64,000 nucleotides of DNA from Scylla paramamosain (GCF_035594125.1 NC_087151.1:20741753-20805752), one strand, 5' to 3'; counted from the first letter of the stretch, positions 48,583 through 63,721 are shown. Notes: generated from the letters alone by a model not told the origin. A program made the numbers and translations.

Positions 48583-50874
48583 AAAATACCCTTTATAGAG
48601 GGACACAATAACTTTACCAAAAACGTGTATTTTCAGTGTTTATGAGCTTGTTACGTACGAAATCGCTACAAAGGAACATTACGAGAGATGTGTATTTTGA
48701 GTGTTTTTGAGCTTCTTAGGCACCAAAACGCTAAAACGTGTAAATAGCACTATGTGGAGAAACAGAACAACATTACAAAAATATGTATTTTTAGTGTTTT
48801 CACATAGCTAGAAAAAAAAAAAAACGCCAAAAAACAAGCATAACATCCTCTATGTTGAAATAAAACGACATTACAAGAAACGTATCTTATAATTATTTTT
48901 GTTCTTGTTAGACAACAAAACGCGAAAAAAGTATGGAAAGTACGATATATTGGAAAACAAAACATTATCAAAAACGTTCCTTTTCAATGTTTTTGAGGTA
49001 CTTACCTACCAAAACGCTAAAACGGATATAAAACCCTCTTCATTGAGACACAGAGTAACATTACCAAAACAAGTATTTTGGGTGTTTATGAGCTTATTAC
49101 GTACATAAACGCTAAAATGCATGCAAAGTGCCCGGTATGGGAAAACGTAAGAACATTACGAGAAACGTGTATAAGCAGTGTTTTTGAGGTTCTTAGGTAG
49201 CAAAACGCGAGAATGCGTTGAATAAACCTCTATGTGGAGAATTAGAACATTACCAAAAACGTGTATTTTGAGTGTTTTTTACATTGTTAGATACCAAACT
49301 GACAAAACGCATGCAAAGCACTCTATATATGAAAAGGAAGCGACATTACCAGAAACGTGTTTTTTTTTTCTTTTTAGCGTTTTATGCACCAAAACAATAA
49401 AAATGCTTGGAAAGTGTCTTACAAAACAACATTACAAAAAAGGTGTCTTTTGTGTGTTTTTGACTTTCTTACGTACCAAAACGGTAAAATTCATGCAAAA
49501 CACTCATTATGGAGAAACAGAATACCATTACCAAAAATGTGTATTACGATGATTTTTCAGATTGTTACAATAATATTGCATTATTAATACACACGTATTA
49601 TGAATTATTAAACCTTAGCTAACAAAATTCTCAACAACACTCTATATGTAGAAACAGAACAACATTACTAAAAACGTGTGTTATGAGTGTTAGTAGCATT
49701 GGTATGTACAAAAACGCGAAAATTCATGCAAATTATCGCATATGGAATAACGAAAAGGCATTACGAAAAAATATATATATGTATTATGAGAGCTTTTGAG
49801 CTTTTTAGGTTCCAAAACGCAAAAACACTTTAATAGCATTATATATGAAAAAAAACAGAACATTACCAAAAAACGTGTATTTTGAGTGTTTTTTGCATTG
49901 TTAGGTACCAAAGTGCCAAAATACATGCAAAGCACCCCATATGGGGAAAATAAACGATATTTCCAGAAACATCTCTTTTGAGTGTATATGAGCTTGTTAA
50001 GCACCAAAACGCTAAAATGCATAGAAATCAATCTGAATGGGAATACCAAACAATTTTACAAAAAACGTATCCTTTGAGTGTTTTTAGCTTCTTACGTAGT
50101 GAAATGCTAAAACGCATGCAAAACACTTTATGGAGAAAGAATAGCATTACCTAAAAGAAGTGTTTTCAACCTTTTTAGCTTCTTACATACAAAAACGATA
50201 AAATGCATGGAAAGAACCCTATTTGAGGTAATGAAAAAATCATTGCTAGAGATATGTATTATGAGTGCTTTGGATCGTCTTAGGTACTAAAACGCTAAAG
50301 CGCATGAATAGCACTCTATCTCGGATAGAGAACAACATTATCAAATGTTTTTTAACATTCTTAAATACCGAAACGCCGAAAAGCATGCAAAGCACCCTCA
50401 ATTGTGAACTGAAATTTCGTTTACATAAACATGTCTTTTTGAATGTCCTTTGAAGGCACGAAAACACTAAAAAGCATGGAAAAAACTCAATATGAGAAAA
50501 AAAAAATACTAAAACGTGTCTTTTGAGTGTTTTTTAGGTACTTACGTACCGAAACGCTAAAACACTTGCAAAACACCTTTCATAGGGAAACAATAACAAC
50601 TTTAATAAAAACGTGCATTTTTTTTTTTTTTTTTGCTTGTTACGTAAAAAACCGCAAATATGTATTAAAAGTGCACTTCATCGTGAAAATAAAGAACATT
50701 ACGAGAGACGTGTATTTTTAGTGTTTTTGAGCTTCTTTTTGAGCTATGTACCAAAACGCTGAAACACATGAATAACACTCAATACGGAGAAACAGATTAA
50801 GAATACAAAAAAAAAAAAAACTGTATTTTGTGTGTTTTTAACATCATTAGATAACAAAACGCCAAAAAGCATAT

Positions 50875-50897
50875 AAGGCAACCTCTACGGTTGCCTT
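50875..50897. repeat. Perfect hairpin (9-bp arms)
   Basis: 'aaggcaacc' is followed by 'tctac' and its exact reverse complement, inside a type-D monomer where siblings show no such inverted copy. Confidence 0.7.
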
Positions 50898-53800
50898 GCA
50901 TGCTACTCTATGACTTTACAGGAAACGTATCCTATAAGTGTTTTGTGCATGTTTGACAATAAAACGCTAAAAAGCATCGAAAGCACCCGATATGGGAAAA
51001 CAAAATAACATTACCAAAAAACGTTCCAATTGAGTGTTTTTGGGCTACCTAACTAACAAAACCCTAAAACGCATGCAAAACCCCTTTATTGAGATACAGA
51101 GTAACATTACCAAAAACAAGTATTTTAAGTGTTTTCAGCTTGCAAAGTACACAACATCGCGAAACTAAAGAACATTACGAGAAACGTGTATTTTTAATAT
51201 TTTTGAGCTTCTTAGGTACCAAAACACTGAAACGCACGAATAACACTCTATACGGAGAAACAGAATAACAATACAAAAATGAAACAGGGGAAGAATGGGG
51301 AAACAAGAGTCTCCTACGAATAACTTGTTTTAGGAGTGTTTTTGAGCTTCTTAGTACCAAAAAAAAAAAAGAGCAAAAAAGCATTGAACAACACATCATA
51401 TAGATAAACAACAATATTACCAAAAACGTGTATTTTGAGTGCTTTTTTTTTTTTTTTTTTTTTTACACTGTTAAGTACCAAACCGCCAAAATGCACAACG
51501 ACATTGAAGTTGAACATTGTTGACATTGAAATGAAACGACATTGAGTGAAACGTATCTTTTGAGTATTTTTTGTATGTTACACAGCAAAACTCTAAAAAT
51601 CTTGGAAAGCATTCTATATGGGAAAACAAAAAAAAAGTCTTTTGATTTTTTTTTTTTTTGTAGCTGCATATGTACCAAAATACTAAAACGCACGGAAAAC
51701 ACCCTTTGTGGAGACACAAAGTAACATTACCAAGTATTTTTACTTAAGAAAATATTACAAGTGTTTTTAATGTTTTTGAGCTTGTTGCGTACATAAACGT
51801 CAAAATGCATGCAAACAACCTATATGGGGAGACAAAATGACATTACGAGAAACGTATATTAAGAATAATTTTGAGCTTTCTCAAGAACCAAAACGCTAAA
51901 AAGCATGAATAGCTCTTTACATGGACAAATAGAGCAACACTACCAAAAAACATGTATTTTGAGTGCATTTCCCATTGTCATATACCAAAATGTCAAAATG
52001 TATGTAAAGCACCTTATATGGAGAGAGGAAACGACATTTTAGGAAACGTGTTTGTTGAGTGATTATGGCATGTTAAGATACCAAAAAGCTAGATAGCATT
52101 GAAAGTATCTTATGTGGAAGAACACTACATCATTATCAAATTCTTCTCTTTTCGATGTTTTTAAGCTACTTACGTACCAAAAAGCTAAAACGCAGGCAAA
52201 ACACCCTTTATGGAAAAACAGTATAAGTTTACCAAAAAAAACGGTATTTTCAGAAGTTTTGAGCTTGTTACGTACAAAAATTCTAAAATGCATGGAAAGT
52301 ACTCTATATGAGGAAAGAAAATAATATTAAGAGAAACGTGTGTAATGAGAGTTATTAAGCTTCTTAGGTACCAAAACGTTAAAAGGCATCAGTAGCATTC
52401 TGTATAGCGAAATAAAACTTCATTACCAAAGACGTGTATTTTGAATGTTTTTCCCATTGTTAGTTATCAAACTCCAAAATGCATGGAAAGTCACCTACAT
52501 GGGGAAAGGAAACGGCATTAACAGAAACGTGTCTTTTGTGATTTCATTAAGTGTGTTAAACTTAAATTTGTATTAAGTGTGATAAGACACGATAAACGTT
52601 AAAAAGCATAGATACCATCCTGTATGGAAAAATAAAACAGTATTAGGAAAAACGTGTCTTTTGAGTGTTTTTGAACCACTTATGTACGAAAACGCTAAAA
52701 CGCATGCAAAACACCTTTTATAGTGAAACAAAATAACGTAACCCAAAAAGAAGTATTTTGAGTGTTTTTCACTTTGTACCAAAACGTCAAAAAAGCATAC
52801 AAAACAGCTTATATTGGGATACTAAATGAGATTTCCAGAAACATTTCTTTTGAGAGTTTATGAACGCGCTAGGAAGTAAAATACTAAAAAGCATGAAAAA
52901 CGCCTTATAAGTAAAAACAAAATAACTTCAACAAAAATGTTTCTTTTAAGTGTTTTGCGCTACATATCAAAACGCTAAAACGTATGTAAAACGCCCTTCA
53001 TGGAAAAACGGTATATTTCTACTAAAAACGTGTATTTGGAGTGTTTTTGAGCTTGTTACGTAGAAAAATGCCAAAAATGCGTGGAATGTACTTTATATAG
53101 GGAAAGGAGAAGACATTACGAGAAACTTGTGTTAAGAGAGCTTTTGAGCTTCTCAGGTACCAAAACGCTAAAAAGCATGAATAGCACTTCTCATGGAGGA
53201 GCAACAACAAAAAAAAAAAGGTATATTTTGAATGTGTTTCACATTGTTAGATACCAAAACGCCAAAATGCATAGAAAGCATCCCGTATGGAGAAAGAAAA
53301 CGAAATTTCCAGAAACGTGTCTTTCGAGTGTTGGCAAGCGTGCTAGGCATCGAAACGCTAAAAAGCATGAAAAGCACCCTATATGGGAAAACAAAAGAAC
53401 ATTACTAAAAACGTCTCTTTCCAGTGTTTTGAGTTATTTACGTAAGAAAACGCTAAAACGCATGTATCTCTATGGAAAACAAAATAAATACCATAAACAA
53501 TAATTTTGAATGTTTTTGAGCATGTTACTTACAAAAGGCCAAAATATTTCAAACTACTTTAAATGCGGAAACGAAAAAAAAAAAAACGAAAAACGCGTAT
53601 TACGAGTGTTTTTGAGCTTATTAGGTACCAAAACATTCATATGCATGCATGTTTCTCCATTTGGAGAAACAGAAAAAAAATATTACCAAAACATGTATTT
53701 TACGTGTATTTCACATTGTTAGTTTCTTTCGAGTGTTTTCGAGCTACTTACATACCAAAACGCTATAACGCATGCAAAACACCTTTTATGTAGAAACAGA

Positions 53801-56800
53801 ATAACATTATCAAAAACAGTTTTGATATTTTTTTTAGCTTGTTACGTAGACAAACGCCAAAATGCATGCAAAGTACCCTCTATGGAGAAACGAGAAAAAG
53901 AAAAAAAAAAAAGTTACCAGAAACGTGTATTAGCAATGGTTTTGAGCTTCTTGGACACCAAAACGCTAAAACGCATAAATACCACTCAATATGGAGAAAC
54001 AGTACAACTTTAACAAGAATGTGTATTTTGAGTGTATTTCACTTTGGTAGGTACCAAAACGCCAAACTGAATGCAAAGGACCCTTTATGGGGGAAAGGAA
54101 GTGAGATTTCCAGAAACGTGTCTTTTTAGTATTTATGAGCGTGCTAGGTTCTAAAACGCTAAAAGGCATGGACAAAACATAAGCAATTTAACACGGGATT
54201 AGCGATCCTACAATTCCCCTTTCAGTGTTTTTGAGTTACTTACGCACCAAAACGTAAAATCGCATGCAAAAACATCTATAATGGAGAAACAGAATAACAT
54301 TACCAAAAACAAGTATTTTGAATATTTTTTTTTATGCTCATTGCGTACTTTCGAGAAAAGTGTATTATCAGTGGTCTTGAGCTCCTTAGATACTAAAACG
54401 CTAAAACGCATAAATAGCACTCTATATGGAGAAACAGAACAATATTACCAAGAGGATGTATTTAGAGTGTATTTCACATTGTTAGGTACCAAAACGCCAA
54501 ATTCAAAGCAAAGCACACTATATGGGAAAGGAAACGAGATTTCCAGAGACTTGTCTTTTTAGTGTTTATAAGAGTGATAGGCATCAAAACACTAAAAAAA
54601 AAGCATGGAAAGCACCGTATATGAGAAAACAAAAACATTGCCAAAAATGTCTCTTTTTCAATGTTTTTGGGTTACCTACGTATCAAAACGCTAAAACGCA
54701 GGCAAAACACTCTATATGGAGAAGCAGAATAACATTACCACGAACAATTATTTTGAGTATTTTTGAGCTTGTTACTTAAAAAAAACGCCAAAATGCATGC
54801 AAAGTTCCCTATATAGGGAAGCGATACCATATTACGAGGAATGTGTATTATGAGTGTTTTTTTTTTTCTTTTTTTTGTTTCTTAGGTAATAAATTATGTA
54901 CAAAATTGCCAAAATGTATTCAAAATACCCTATATTGCTAAACAAAACGCCATTATAAGGAACTTGTCGTATGAGTGTTTTTGAGCTTCGTAGGTACAAA
55001 GATGCTAAAACTCTTTATGAAGAAACAGAACAATATTACCAAAAATGTGTATTTTGGATGTATTTCACATTGTTAGCTCCCATAACACGAAACTACATGC
55101 AAAGCTCTCTATATGAGAAAACGAAAGGAGATTTCAAAAAATGTGTCTTTTGAATGTTTGTGAGCGTGCTAGGCATGAAAACGATAAAAAGCATGGAAAG
55201 TACCTTATATGGGAAATGGAGAAAAAGAAAAAAAACATTACTAAAAACGTCTCTTTTCAGTATTTTGAGCTACTTACGTAACAAAATGTTTAAAGGCATG
55301 CAACCCTGTATAGAAAGCAGAATAACTACCAATAAAACAAGCATTTTGAGAGTTTTTGAGCATGTTACGTAAAAAAAATGCAAAATAATGTGAACAACTT
55401 TACATGTCGGAAAAAAAAATATTACAAGAAATATTTATTATTAGGTACGAAAGCACTAAAATACATGAACAGAATTCCTTACGAAAAAGAAAAAAAAAAA
55501 CAGAAAAAAATACAGAAAACGTGCATTTTGAGTGCATTTCACATTCTTAGTTGCCATAACCCAATATGAAAGCAAACCAATCTATAAGATGAAAGAAAAC
55601 GGCATTTACAGTAGCGTGCCTTTTAAGTGTTTGTAAGGTTGTTAGGCACAAAAAACCTAAAACCCATGAAAAATATGCTATATTGGAAAAGAACGCAATA
55701 TTACCAAAAATGTGTCATTTTGTGTTTTTGGAGCTATTTAGGCATCAACACGTTAACACGTAAGCAAAACACACAAATAGAGAAACAATAACATTACAAA
55801 AAAAAAAAAAGTATATTGAGTGTTTTCATACTTGTTATGTGCAAAAACCTCAAAATGCTTGGAAAATGCCCTGTATGGGGAAATAAAAAGACATTACGAG
55901 AATCTTGTATTATGAGCGTTTTTGAGCTTCATTGGTGTCAAAATGCTAAAACGCATAAATATCACTCTATATGAAGAAACAGAACAACATTAACAAAAAC
56001 GTATATATTGAGTATAGTTCACATTGTCAGGTACCAAAACGACAAAATGCATGCAAAGCACCCTATCTGGGATAAGGAAACGAGGTTTCCCATACAAAAA
56101 AAAAGTGTCTCAGCGTTTATGAGCGTGTTAGGCACGAAAATGCAAAAAGAGAAAAAGAAAAAAACTCTATATGGGAAAAGAAAATATATGGGTATAAGAA
56201 CTCTATATGGGGTAACGAAAGAACATTATGAGAAACATTATGAGTGCTTTAAAGCTTCTTAGGCACAAAAAACGTTAAAACGCAGATATACCATACAGTA
56301 TGAAGAAACGAACATTAGCAAAAATGTGTTTTTTCAGTATATTTCACATTCTTAGGTACCAAAATGTCAAAATGCATGCAAAAGCCCTTCATAATGGGAA
56401 ACCAAAGGAAATTTCCAGAAACGTTTCTTTTGAGTGTTTATAAGCGATTTATGTATCGAAACGATATATTTGAAAAGGAAACGAGATTCCCAGAAACGTG
56501 TCTTTTCAGTGTTTGTATGAGTGCTAGCCACAAAAACGCTAAAGAGCATGGAAATCACCTTATATGGAATACAAAACTACATTACGAGAAACTTGTCTTT
56601 TGGGTGTTTTTTTTTTTTAGCTTTTTCCGTACCAAAACGATAAAACGCATGCAAAATACCCTTATAAAAGAAAAGAAAAAGTATTTTGAGTGTTCTGAGT
56701 TTGTAACGTAGGAAAACGACAAAATGCATGCAAAATAACCTGTATGGGTTAACGAAAGAACATTATGAGAAACGTGTTTTATGAGTGCTTTTCAACTTCT

Positions 56801-58896
56801 TAGATAAAAAAAACCGCGAAAATACCTAAATATCCCTCTATATTAAGGAACAGAACAACATTACCAAAAACGTGTATTTTGAGTGTTTTTTTCACATTCT
56901 TAGGTACCAAAAAGCTAAAAACGCATGCAAAATCCCCTATATGAGCAAACGAAACCAAATTTCCAGAAACTTGATTTTTGGGGAATTTATGAGCGTTCTA
57001 GCTATCAAAACGCTTAAAAGCATGGAAATCAACCTATATTGGAATACGAATGAACATTACCAAAAATGTATATTTTGAGAGTCTTTCACATTGTTAGGTA
57101 CCAAATTGGCAAAATGCATGCAGAACCCAAAATATGAGGAAATAAAACGAAATTTACAGAAACGTTTTTTTTTTTCAGTATTTATGAGCTTGTTAGACAC
57201 AAAAACACTAAAAAGCATGGAAAGCATTTTATACAGGAAAAAAAAAAAAACATTAACAAAAACTTTTTTTTCAGGTGTTTTGAGCTACTTCCTTAACAAA
57301 ACGCTAAAACACATGTAAACATGCGGGAAAGAGAATAACTAACAAAAACAATTATTTTGAGGGCTTTTGAGTTTGTTATGAACAGATACGCCAAAATACT
57401 GCAAACTACCCTATATGAGGAATAGAAAAAAAAAAAAAAACGAAAAACATGTATTATGAGTTTATTTCAGCTTCTTAATTACCAAAACCCTAAAACTCAT
57501 GAATAGCACTCTATATGCAGAAATAGAATAACATTACCAAAACGCCAAAATGCAGTCAAAGCATCATATATGGGGTAAGGAAACAAGATTTCCAAAGAAT
57601 AAATGTGTCTTTTGAGTGTTTATGACTGTAATAGGCATCAAAACACTATAAATTATACAAAATACTCGACATTGTTAGGCACCAAAGCGGTAAAAAGCAT
57701 GGAAATCACCCTTCATGGGAATATAAAACGGCATTACGCAAAACGTGTCTATCGAGTGTTTTAGAAATTCTTATGTTTGAAAATGCTAAAGCGCATGCAA
57801 AAATATATGTTATGGAGAAACAAAATAATATTACCAAAATCAAGATTTTTTTTCTAGTTTTTCAGCTTGTTACGTAGAAAAATGTCAAAAAGCATGGAAA
57901 GTACCCTTAATGCGGAAAAGAAAAGACATTACATGAAACGTGTATTATGAGCATTTTTCTGTTTTTTTTAGGTTTCAAAACGTTAAAACACATGAATAGC
58001 ACTCTATATGGAGAAACAGAATAATATTGCCAAAAATGTGTATTTGCATGCAATGCACTTTCCATGGTAAAAGAGAATGAGATTTCCAGAAACGTGTCTC
58101 GAGTGTTTATGAGCGTGCTAGGCACCAAAGCGCTAAAAAGTATTAAAAGCACCTTCTATGGGAATAGAAAACAGCATTACCAAAAAGGTGTCTTTTGAGT
58201 GTTTTTCAGCTGCTTTGGTACCAAAACTCTAAAACGCATGAAAAAAAACCCTTTATGAATAAAAAATAATATTACCAAGAAGAAGTATTTTCAGTGTTTT
58301 AGGACTTGTTACGAAAAAAAAAAACTATATTCATGTAAAGTAACCTATGAGGAAAGGAAAGGTCATTACGAGACACTTTTATTATAAATGTTTATCAACT
58401 TTATAGGTTCCCAGACGCTAAAACGCATTAACATGTCTCTATATGGAGAAACAGAACCACATAACAAAAAAATATGAAAAAAAAACGATATATCCAGAAA
58501 CGAGTCTTTTTGACTGGTTATGAGCGTGTTAGGCAAAACGCATGGAAAACCCCCTAAAAAGAAAAACAAAACAGTAATATATTGGGAAACTAAAAGACAT
58601 TACGAGAATAGTGTATTATGGGAGTCTTGAGCCTCTAGATACTAAATGCTAAAACGCATGGCTAGCATATCTATATCGAGAAACAGAACAACATTGCCAA
58701 AAACGTGTATTTTGACTCTTTTTTCACATTATTATTATTATTATTAGTCCATGTAAAGCTCACTATAAGAGGAAACGAAACATTACTTTTCATTTCAGCG
58801 TTATTCAACTTATAATAAACCGAACGCTGAAACGCGTGCATCCACTCTGTGGCGAAAAGCAAAATAAAAACATTACGAAAACAAGTGTTTTTAATG

Positions 58897-58938
58897 TTTA
58901 TTTATTTGTTTATTTATCTATTTATTTATTTATTTATT
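58897..58938. repeat. (TTTA)n-type simple repeat
   Basis: Degenerate TTTA/TTTG units followed by a T run and a G run. Confidence 0.85.
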
Positions 58939-61039
58939 CTTTTTTTTGGGGGGGCATGTAACGTAGAAAAACGCAAAATGCAGGCAATATGGGAAAATGA
59001 AAGGACATTACCAGAGACGTGTATTATGAGCGTTTTTAAGTTATTTAAGTAATAATAATATTATTAAAAACGTTTATTTTCAGCGTATTTCACATGTTTT
59101 GATACCAAAACGCCAAAATGCATGCAAAGTACCTTATATGGCGAAGAGAAACGACAGTTCCAGAAATGTGTCTTTTGGGTGTTTATAAACGTGTTAGGCA
59201 CCAAAACGCTCTAAGGCATGGAAAACTCTCTATATGAGGAAACAAAGAAATTTACAAAACACGTTTTTTGACCTACTTCCGTACTAAAACGCTAACATTC
59301 TTGCAAAAAACATACTTTAAGGAGAAAGAGAATAACTTTACCAAAAACAAGTATTATGAATGTTTTCAGCTTCTTTCGTACAAAAATGCATGGAAGGTAC
59401 CCAATATGGGGAAACGAAAAGACATTATGAGAATTAAGCATTTTAAGTGTATTTGACCTTCTTAAGCACCAAAACTTTAAAGGTTATGAATAACATTCTA
59501 TATGTAGTGAAGAACATTACCAAAAATTTGTATTTCGAGTATTTTCACAATGTTAGGTACCAAAACGCCAAAAAAACATATGGCGAAGCGAAACTACTTT
59601 ACCAGAAAAGTGTCTTTTAATTTTACTAATTAATTAATTTTTTTTTTTTACGCCCCAAAAGGCTAAAATACATAGGAAGCACCATATATTAGGTACTAAA
59701 ACTTAAAAACGCATGAATAGCACTGTATGTGGTAAGACAGAACATTACCGAAAACCTGTATTTTGACTGTTTTTCACATTATTAAATTCCAGTTTAATTA
59801 TGAGTGTTTTCAATTTCTTGCTTACCAAAATACTTAAACGCATGCAAAACACCCTTTGTAGAAAAACAGATTAACATTATCAAAAACAAGTCTTTTAAGT
59901 GTTTTTGAGCTTGTTATATACAAAAACGCCAAAATGCATAAAAAAGAAAAAAAACATATATATGCAAAAGAAAGGACATTGACAGAGGTGTGTATTTTAA
60001 GTATCTTTGAGTTTCTTAGATACCAAAACGTTCATACGCATGAATAGCACGTGGTATGGAAAAAAAAAAAAACATTACCAAAAACGTGTATTTTAAGTGT
60101 TTTCACATTATTAGGTACAAAAATGCCAAAATTCACACAAAGCATCCTATATGTGGAAACAAAACGACTTTACCAGAAATCTGTTTTGAGTGTTTTTGAG
60201 CGTGTTAGCTACTAAAACGCTAAAAAGAATGGAATTCACCTTATATGAAAAAAAAATTAATAAATATTACGAAAAACGTATGTTTTGAGTGTTTTTCAAC
60301 TTTTTACGTACCAAAACGTTAAAAAGTATCCAGAACAAACTTTATGGTGATATAGAATAACATTATTAAAGATAACTCTTTTAGTTTTTTTGTTTTTAAT
60401 TGTTACGTAGAAAACGACAAAATGCAATTAAAGAACTCTATATGGTGAAACGAAAAGACATTACGAAAAATGTGAATTATAAGTGTTTTTTTTTTGTTTT
60501 ATCTTTTTTGGTACTAAACGCGAAAACAGGTCAATACCACTCTATATGGAGAAAAAAAAATAAAATAGGAAAAACTTGTACTTTGAGTTTTCCTCACATT
60601 GTTAGGTATCAAAACGGCAAATTGCATAAAAAGCCTCCTTTATGGGGAAACGAAACGACATTCCAAAAAACATATGTTTTCAGTGTTTTTGTGCATGTTA
60701 GGCACCAAAACGCAAAATAAGCATGGAAAGCACCCTATATGGGGAATGAGCACAAAATTACCAAAAACGAGTGTTTTTGATTGTTTTTAGCTTCTTGCGT
60801 ACCAAAAAAACACGTCAAAAACACCCTACATTGAGAAACAGAATCAAATTATCGAAACAAATATTTTGAGGGTTTTTGAGCTTGCTATGAAAAAAGACAC
60901 CAAAATGTATGGAAAATATCTTACATGTAAATTAAATTGAGAAACGTGTATTATGAGTGTTTTTGAGCTTTTTAGTTACCGAAACAGCTAAAACCCAATA
61001 AGAGCACTCTATATTGAGATACATAACAAAAATACAAAA

Positions 61040-61091
61040 ACTTTGTATCTTGAATGTATTTTAAGATACAAGATTTTGTATCTTGAATGTA
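61040..61091. repeat. Local direct and inverted duplication
   Basis: 'ttgtatcttgaatgta' occurs twice (about 61043 and 61076), with the inverted 'aagatacaa' between them (61063-61071). The inverted copy is complementary to 61076-61084. Confidence 0.75.
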
Positions 61092-61977
61092 CTGAATGGT
61101 ATCAAAACGCCTAAAATGCAAACATTTCCAGAAACATAGCTTTTAAGTGTTTATGATGTGTTAGGCACCAAAACACTAAAAAAAAAAAAAAAAAAAGCAT
61201 GGAAAGCACCCTATTATGGGAAAAAGAAAAAACAACGTGTAAAAGACTCGTTTTTTGTATTTTTGTATTTTTTCAGCTTCCTACGTTCGAAAACGGTAAA
61301 CGGATGCCAAAAAAAAAAACTTCAGAGAGAAACTGAACAAAAACACCTTTTTTTTTTTTATGGAGAAGACAAGTAATATTACCAGAAACAAAAATTTAGA
61401 CTTTTTTTTTTACTTGGTACGTAGAAAAAATCCCAAAATGCATGCATGAAAATACCCTATACGGAAATAAAAAGACGTAAATAGAAGTGTAATATGAGTT
61501 TTTTTGAGGTTCTTAGGTACCAAATTCCTAAAACGCATGAATAGCACTCTACATGGAGAAACAGAAAAAAAAAATAAAAATAAATAAATAAATAACATTA
61601 CAAAAAATGTATATTTTCAGATTATTTCACATTGCTAGGTACGAAAACGCAAAAAAATCATGCAGAGTATCCTATATAGGGAAAAGAAACGACATTTACA
61701 GATAAGTGTCTTAGGTATTTATGAGCGTGTTAGGTACCGAAACGCTAAAACGCATGGAAAGTACCCTATATAGGAATAAAAGAACTTTACAAAAAAACGT
61801 GTCTTTTCTATGTCTTTGAGCTACTTAAGTATTAAAACGCTAGGATAAATGCAAAACACACGTTATGAAGAAAGAAAATAACATTACCAAAAACAAATAT
61901 TTTGAGTGTTTTTGAGATTCTTAGGTATTAAAACGCTAAAACGCATGAATAGCACTCTATATGGATAAATATAACAT

Positions 61978-62045
61978 CATTTTATATTATATATTATATT
62001 ATCTACTATATTATATAATATATATTATATATTATATTATATATT
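61978..62045. repeat. TATAT-rich self-complementary tract
   Basis: About 68 bp of alternating TATA/ATTATA units within a type-E monomer, able to fold back on itself. It is followed by 'ttcagtttcttaggtacc', where the array resumes. Confidence 0.85.
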
Positions 62046-63445
62046 TCAGTTTCTTAGGTACCAAAACCGCAAAATGCACGCAAAGCACCCTATATGGGGG
62101 AAAGGAAACGAGATTTACAGAAAAGTTTTTTTTTAGCATTTATGAGCGTGCTAGGCGTCAAAACGCTAAAAAAAAAAAAAAAGCATGGAAAGCATACTAT
62201 ACGGAAATAGATAAATAAATGAATAAACAAACATTACCAAAGAAAGTCTCTTTTCAGTGTTTTCAGCTGCTTACTTACCAAGACGCTAAAACACATGAAA
62301 AAAAAAAAAAACTCCCATTATGGAGAAAGACAATAATATTTACGAAAAAAAAATAGGCATTTTGAACTTTTTACGTATAAAAACGCCAAAATGCATACAA
62401 AGTACTCTTTATCGGGAAAACAAAAGTTATTACTATAAATGTGTATTATGAGTAATTTTGAGCTTCATAGGTAACAAAACGCTTAAACGCATTAATAGCA
62501 CTCAATATGGAGAAACAGAACATTACCAAAAACGTGTAATTTGAGTGTATTTCATATTATTAGGTACCAAACCGCAAAAATGAAGGCAAATGAAACGAGA
62601 TTTTCAGAAACGTGTCTTTTGAGTGTTTATTATTGTTTTAAATACCGAAACGCTAAAAAAAAAAAAAATCAAACCATCTTATATGGGAATAGAAAAAAAA
62701 AATCGTCTTTTCAGTATTTTCAGCTTTTTACGTAGCAAAGCGCTAAAATGCATGGAAAACACCCTTTTGTGGAGAAACAGAATAACATTATCAAAACAAG
62801 TATTTTGAATGTTTTTGTGCTTGTTACGTAAAAAAGAAAAAAAAAAGCCGAAATGCATTCTACCCTTTATCAGTAAACGAAAAGAAAAGTATATTATGAG
62901 TGTTTTTTTGAGTTTCTTAGGTATCAAACCTCGAACACGCATGAAAAGCTCTCTATATGGAGAAACAGAACATTACTCAAAACGTGTAATTTGAGGATTT
63001 TTCACATTGTTAGGTACCAGAACGCCTAAATGCATGCAAAGCCCCTCGTATGTGGAAAAGAAGCAACATTCCAAGAAACTTACCTCTTAAGTGTTTTTGT
63101 GCATGTTAGGCACCAAAGCACTAAAATGCATGAAAAGTACACCATATTAGAATACAAAACATGTAAAAAAAAAAAAGTATCTTTTGAGTGTTTCTGAGCT
63201 TCTCACTTACCAAAACGCTAAAACGCATGCAAAACACCCTTTATGGAAAAACAGAATAACATAACAAAAAATGTGTTTTTTAGCTTATTAAGTACAGAAA
63301 CGGCAAAATACATGTAAAGTACCCGATATGATGAAACAAAACGGTATCGCTGGAAACTTATTTTATGAGTGTTATTGACCTTCTTAGGTAACAAAACGAT
63401 AAAAAAAACTTGAATAGCATTCTATCTGTAGAAACAGAACAACAA

Positions 63446-63556
63446 TTAGGTTAGGTTAGGTTACGTTAGGATAGGTTAGGTTAGATTAGGCTAGGTTTAG
63501 GTTAGGTTAGGTTAAGTTAGGATAGGTTAGTTTAGGTTAGATTAGGTTAAGTTAGG
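63446..63556 (+). repeat. Interstitial telomere-like (TTAGG)n tract
   Basis: 22 consecutive pentamer units, 13 of them reading TTAGG (one with an extra T); the others mostly differ by one base. TTAGG is the usual telomere repeat of insects and crustaceans. The tract is spliced into one reversed monomer: 'gaacaaca' precedes it and 'tttgagtgttttt' follows, replacing roughly 15 bases of the monomer. The G-rich strand points to the right end of the window. Confidence 0.92.
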
Positions 63557-63634
63557 TTTGAGTGTTTTTTTATTTACTTTTTTTATTTTATAAAATATTT
63601 TTATGTTACCTTTATTTTATAAATAATAAGGAGG

Positions 63635-63721
63635 AGCTGAAAAACTCAATATATACGTGTTTTGTAATGATGTTTGGTATTCCCATATACAGTGATTTCC
63701 ATGCATTTTAGCGTTTTGGTG
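63635..63721 (+). repeat. Single forward monomer next to the telomere-like tract
   Basis: 'gctgaaaaactcaat' then 'ggtattcccatatacagtg' and 'catgcattttagcgttttgg' read forward. Reversed monomers lie before the (TTAGG)n tract and after 63721. About 75 bp of AT-rich DNA (63560-63634) separates it from the tract. Confidence 0.85.
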
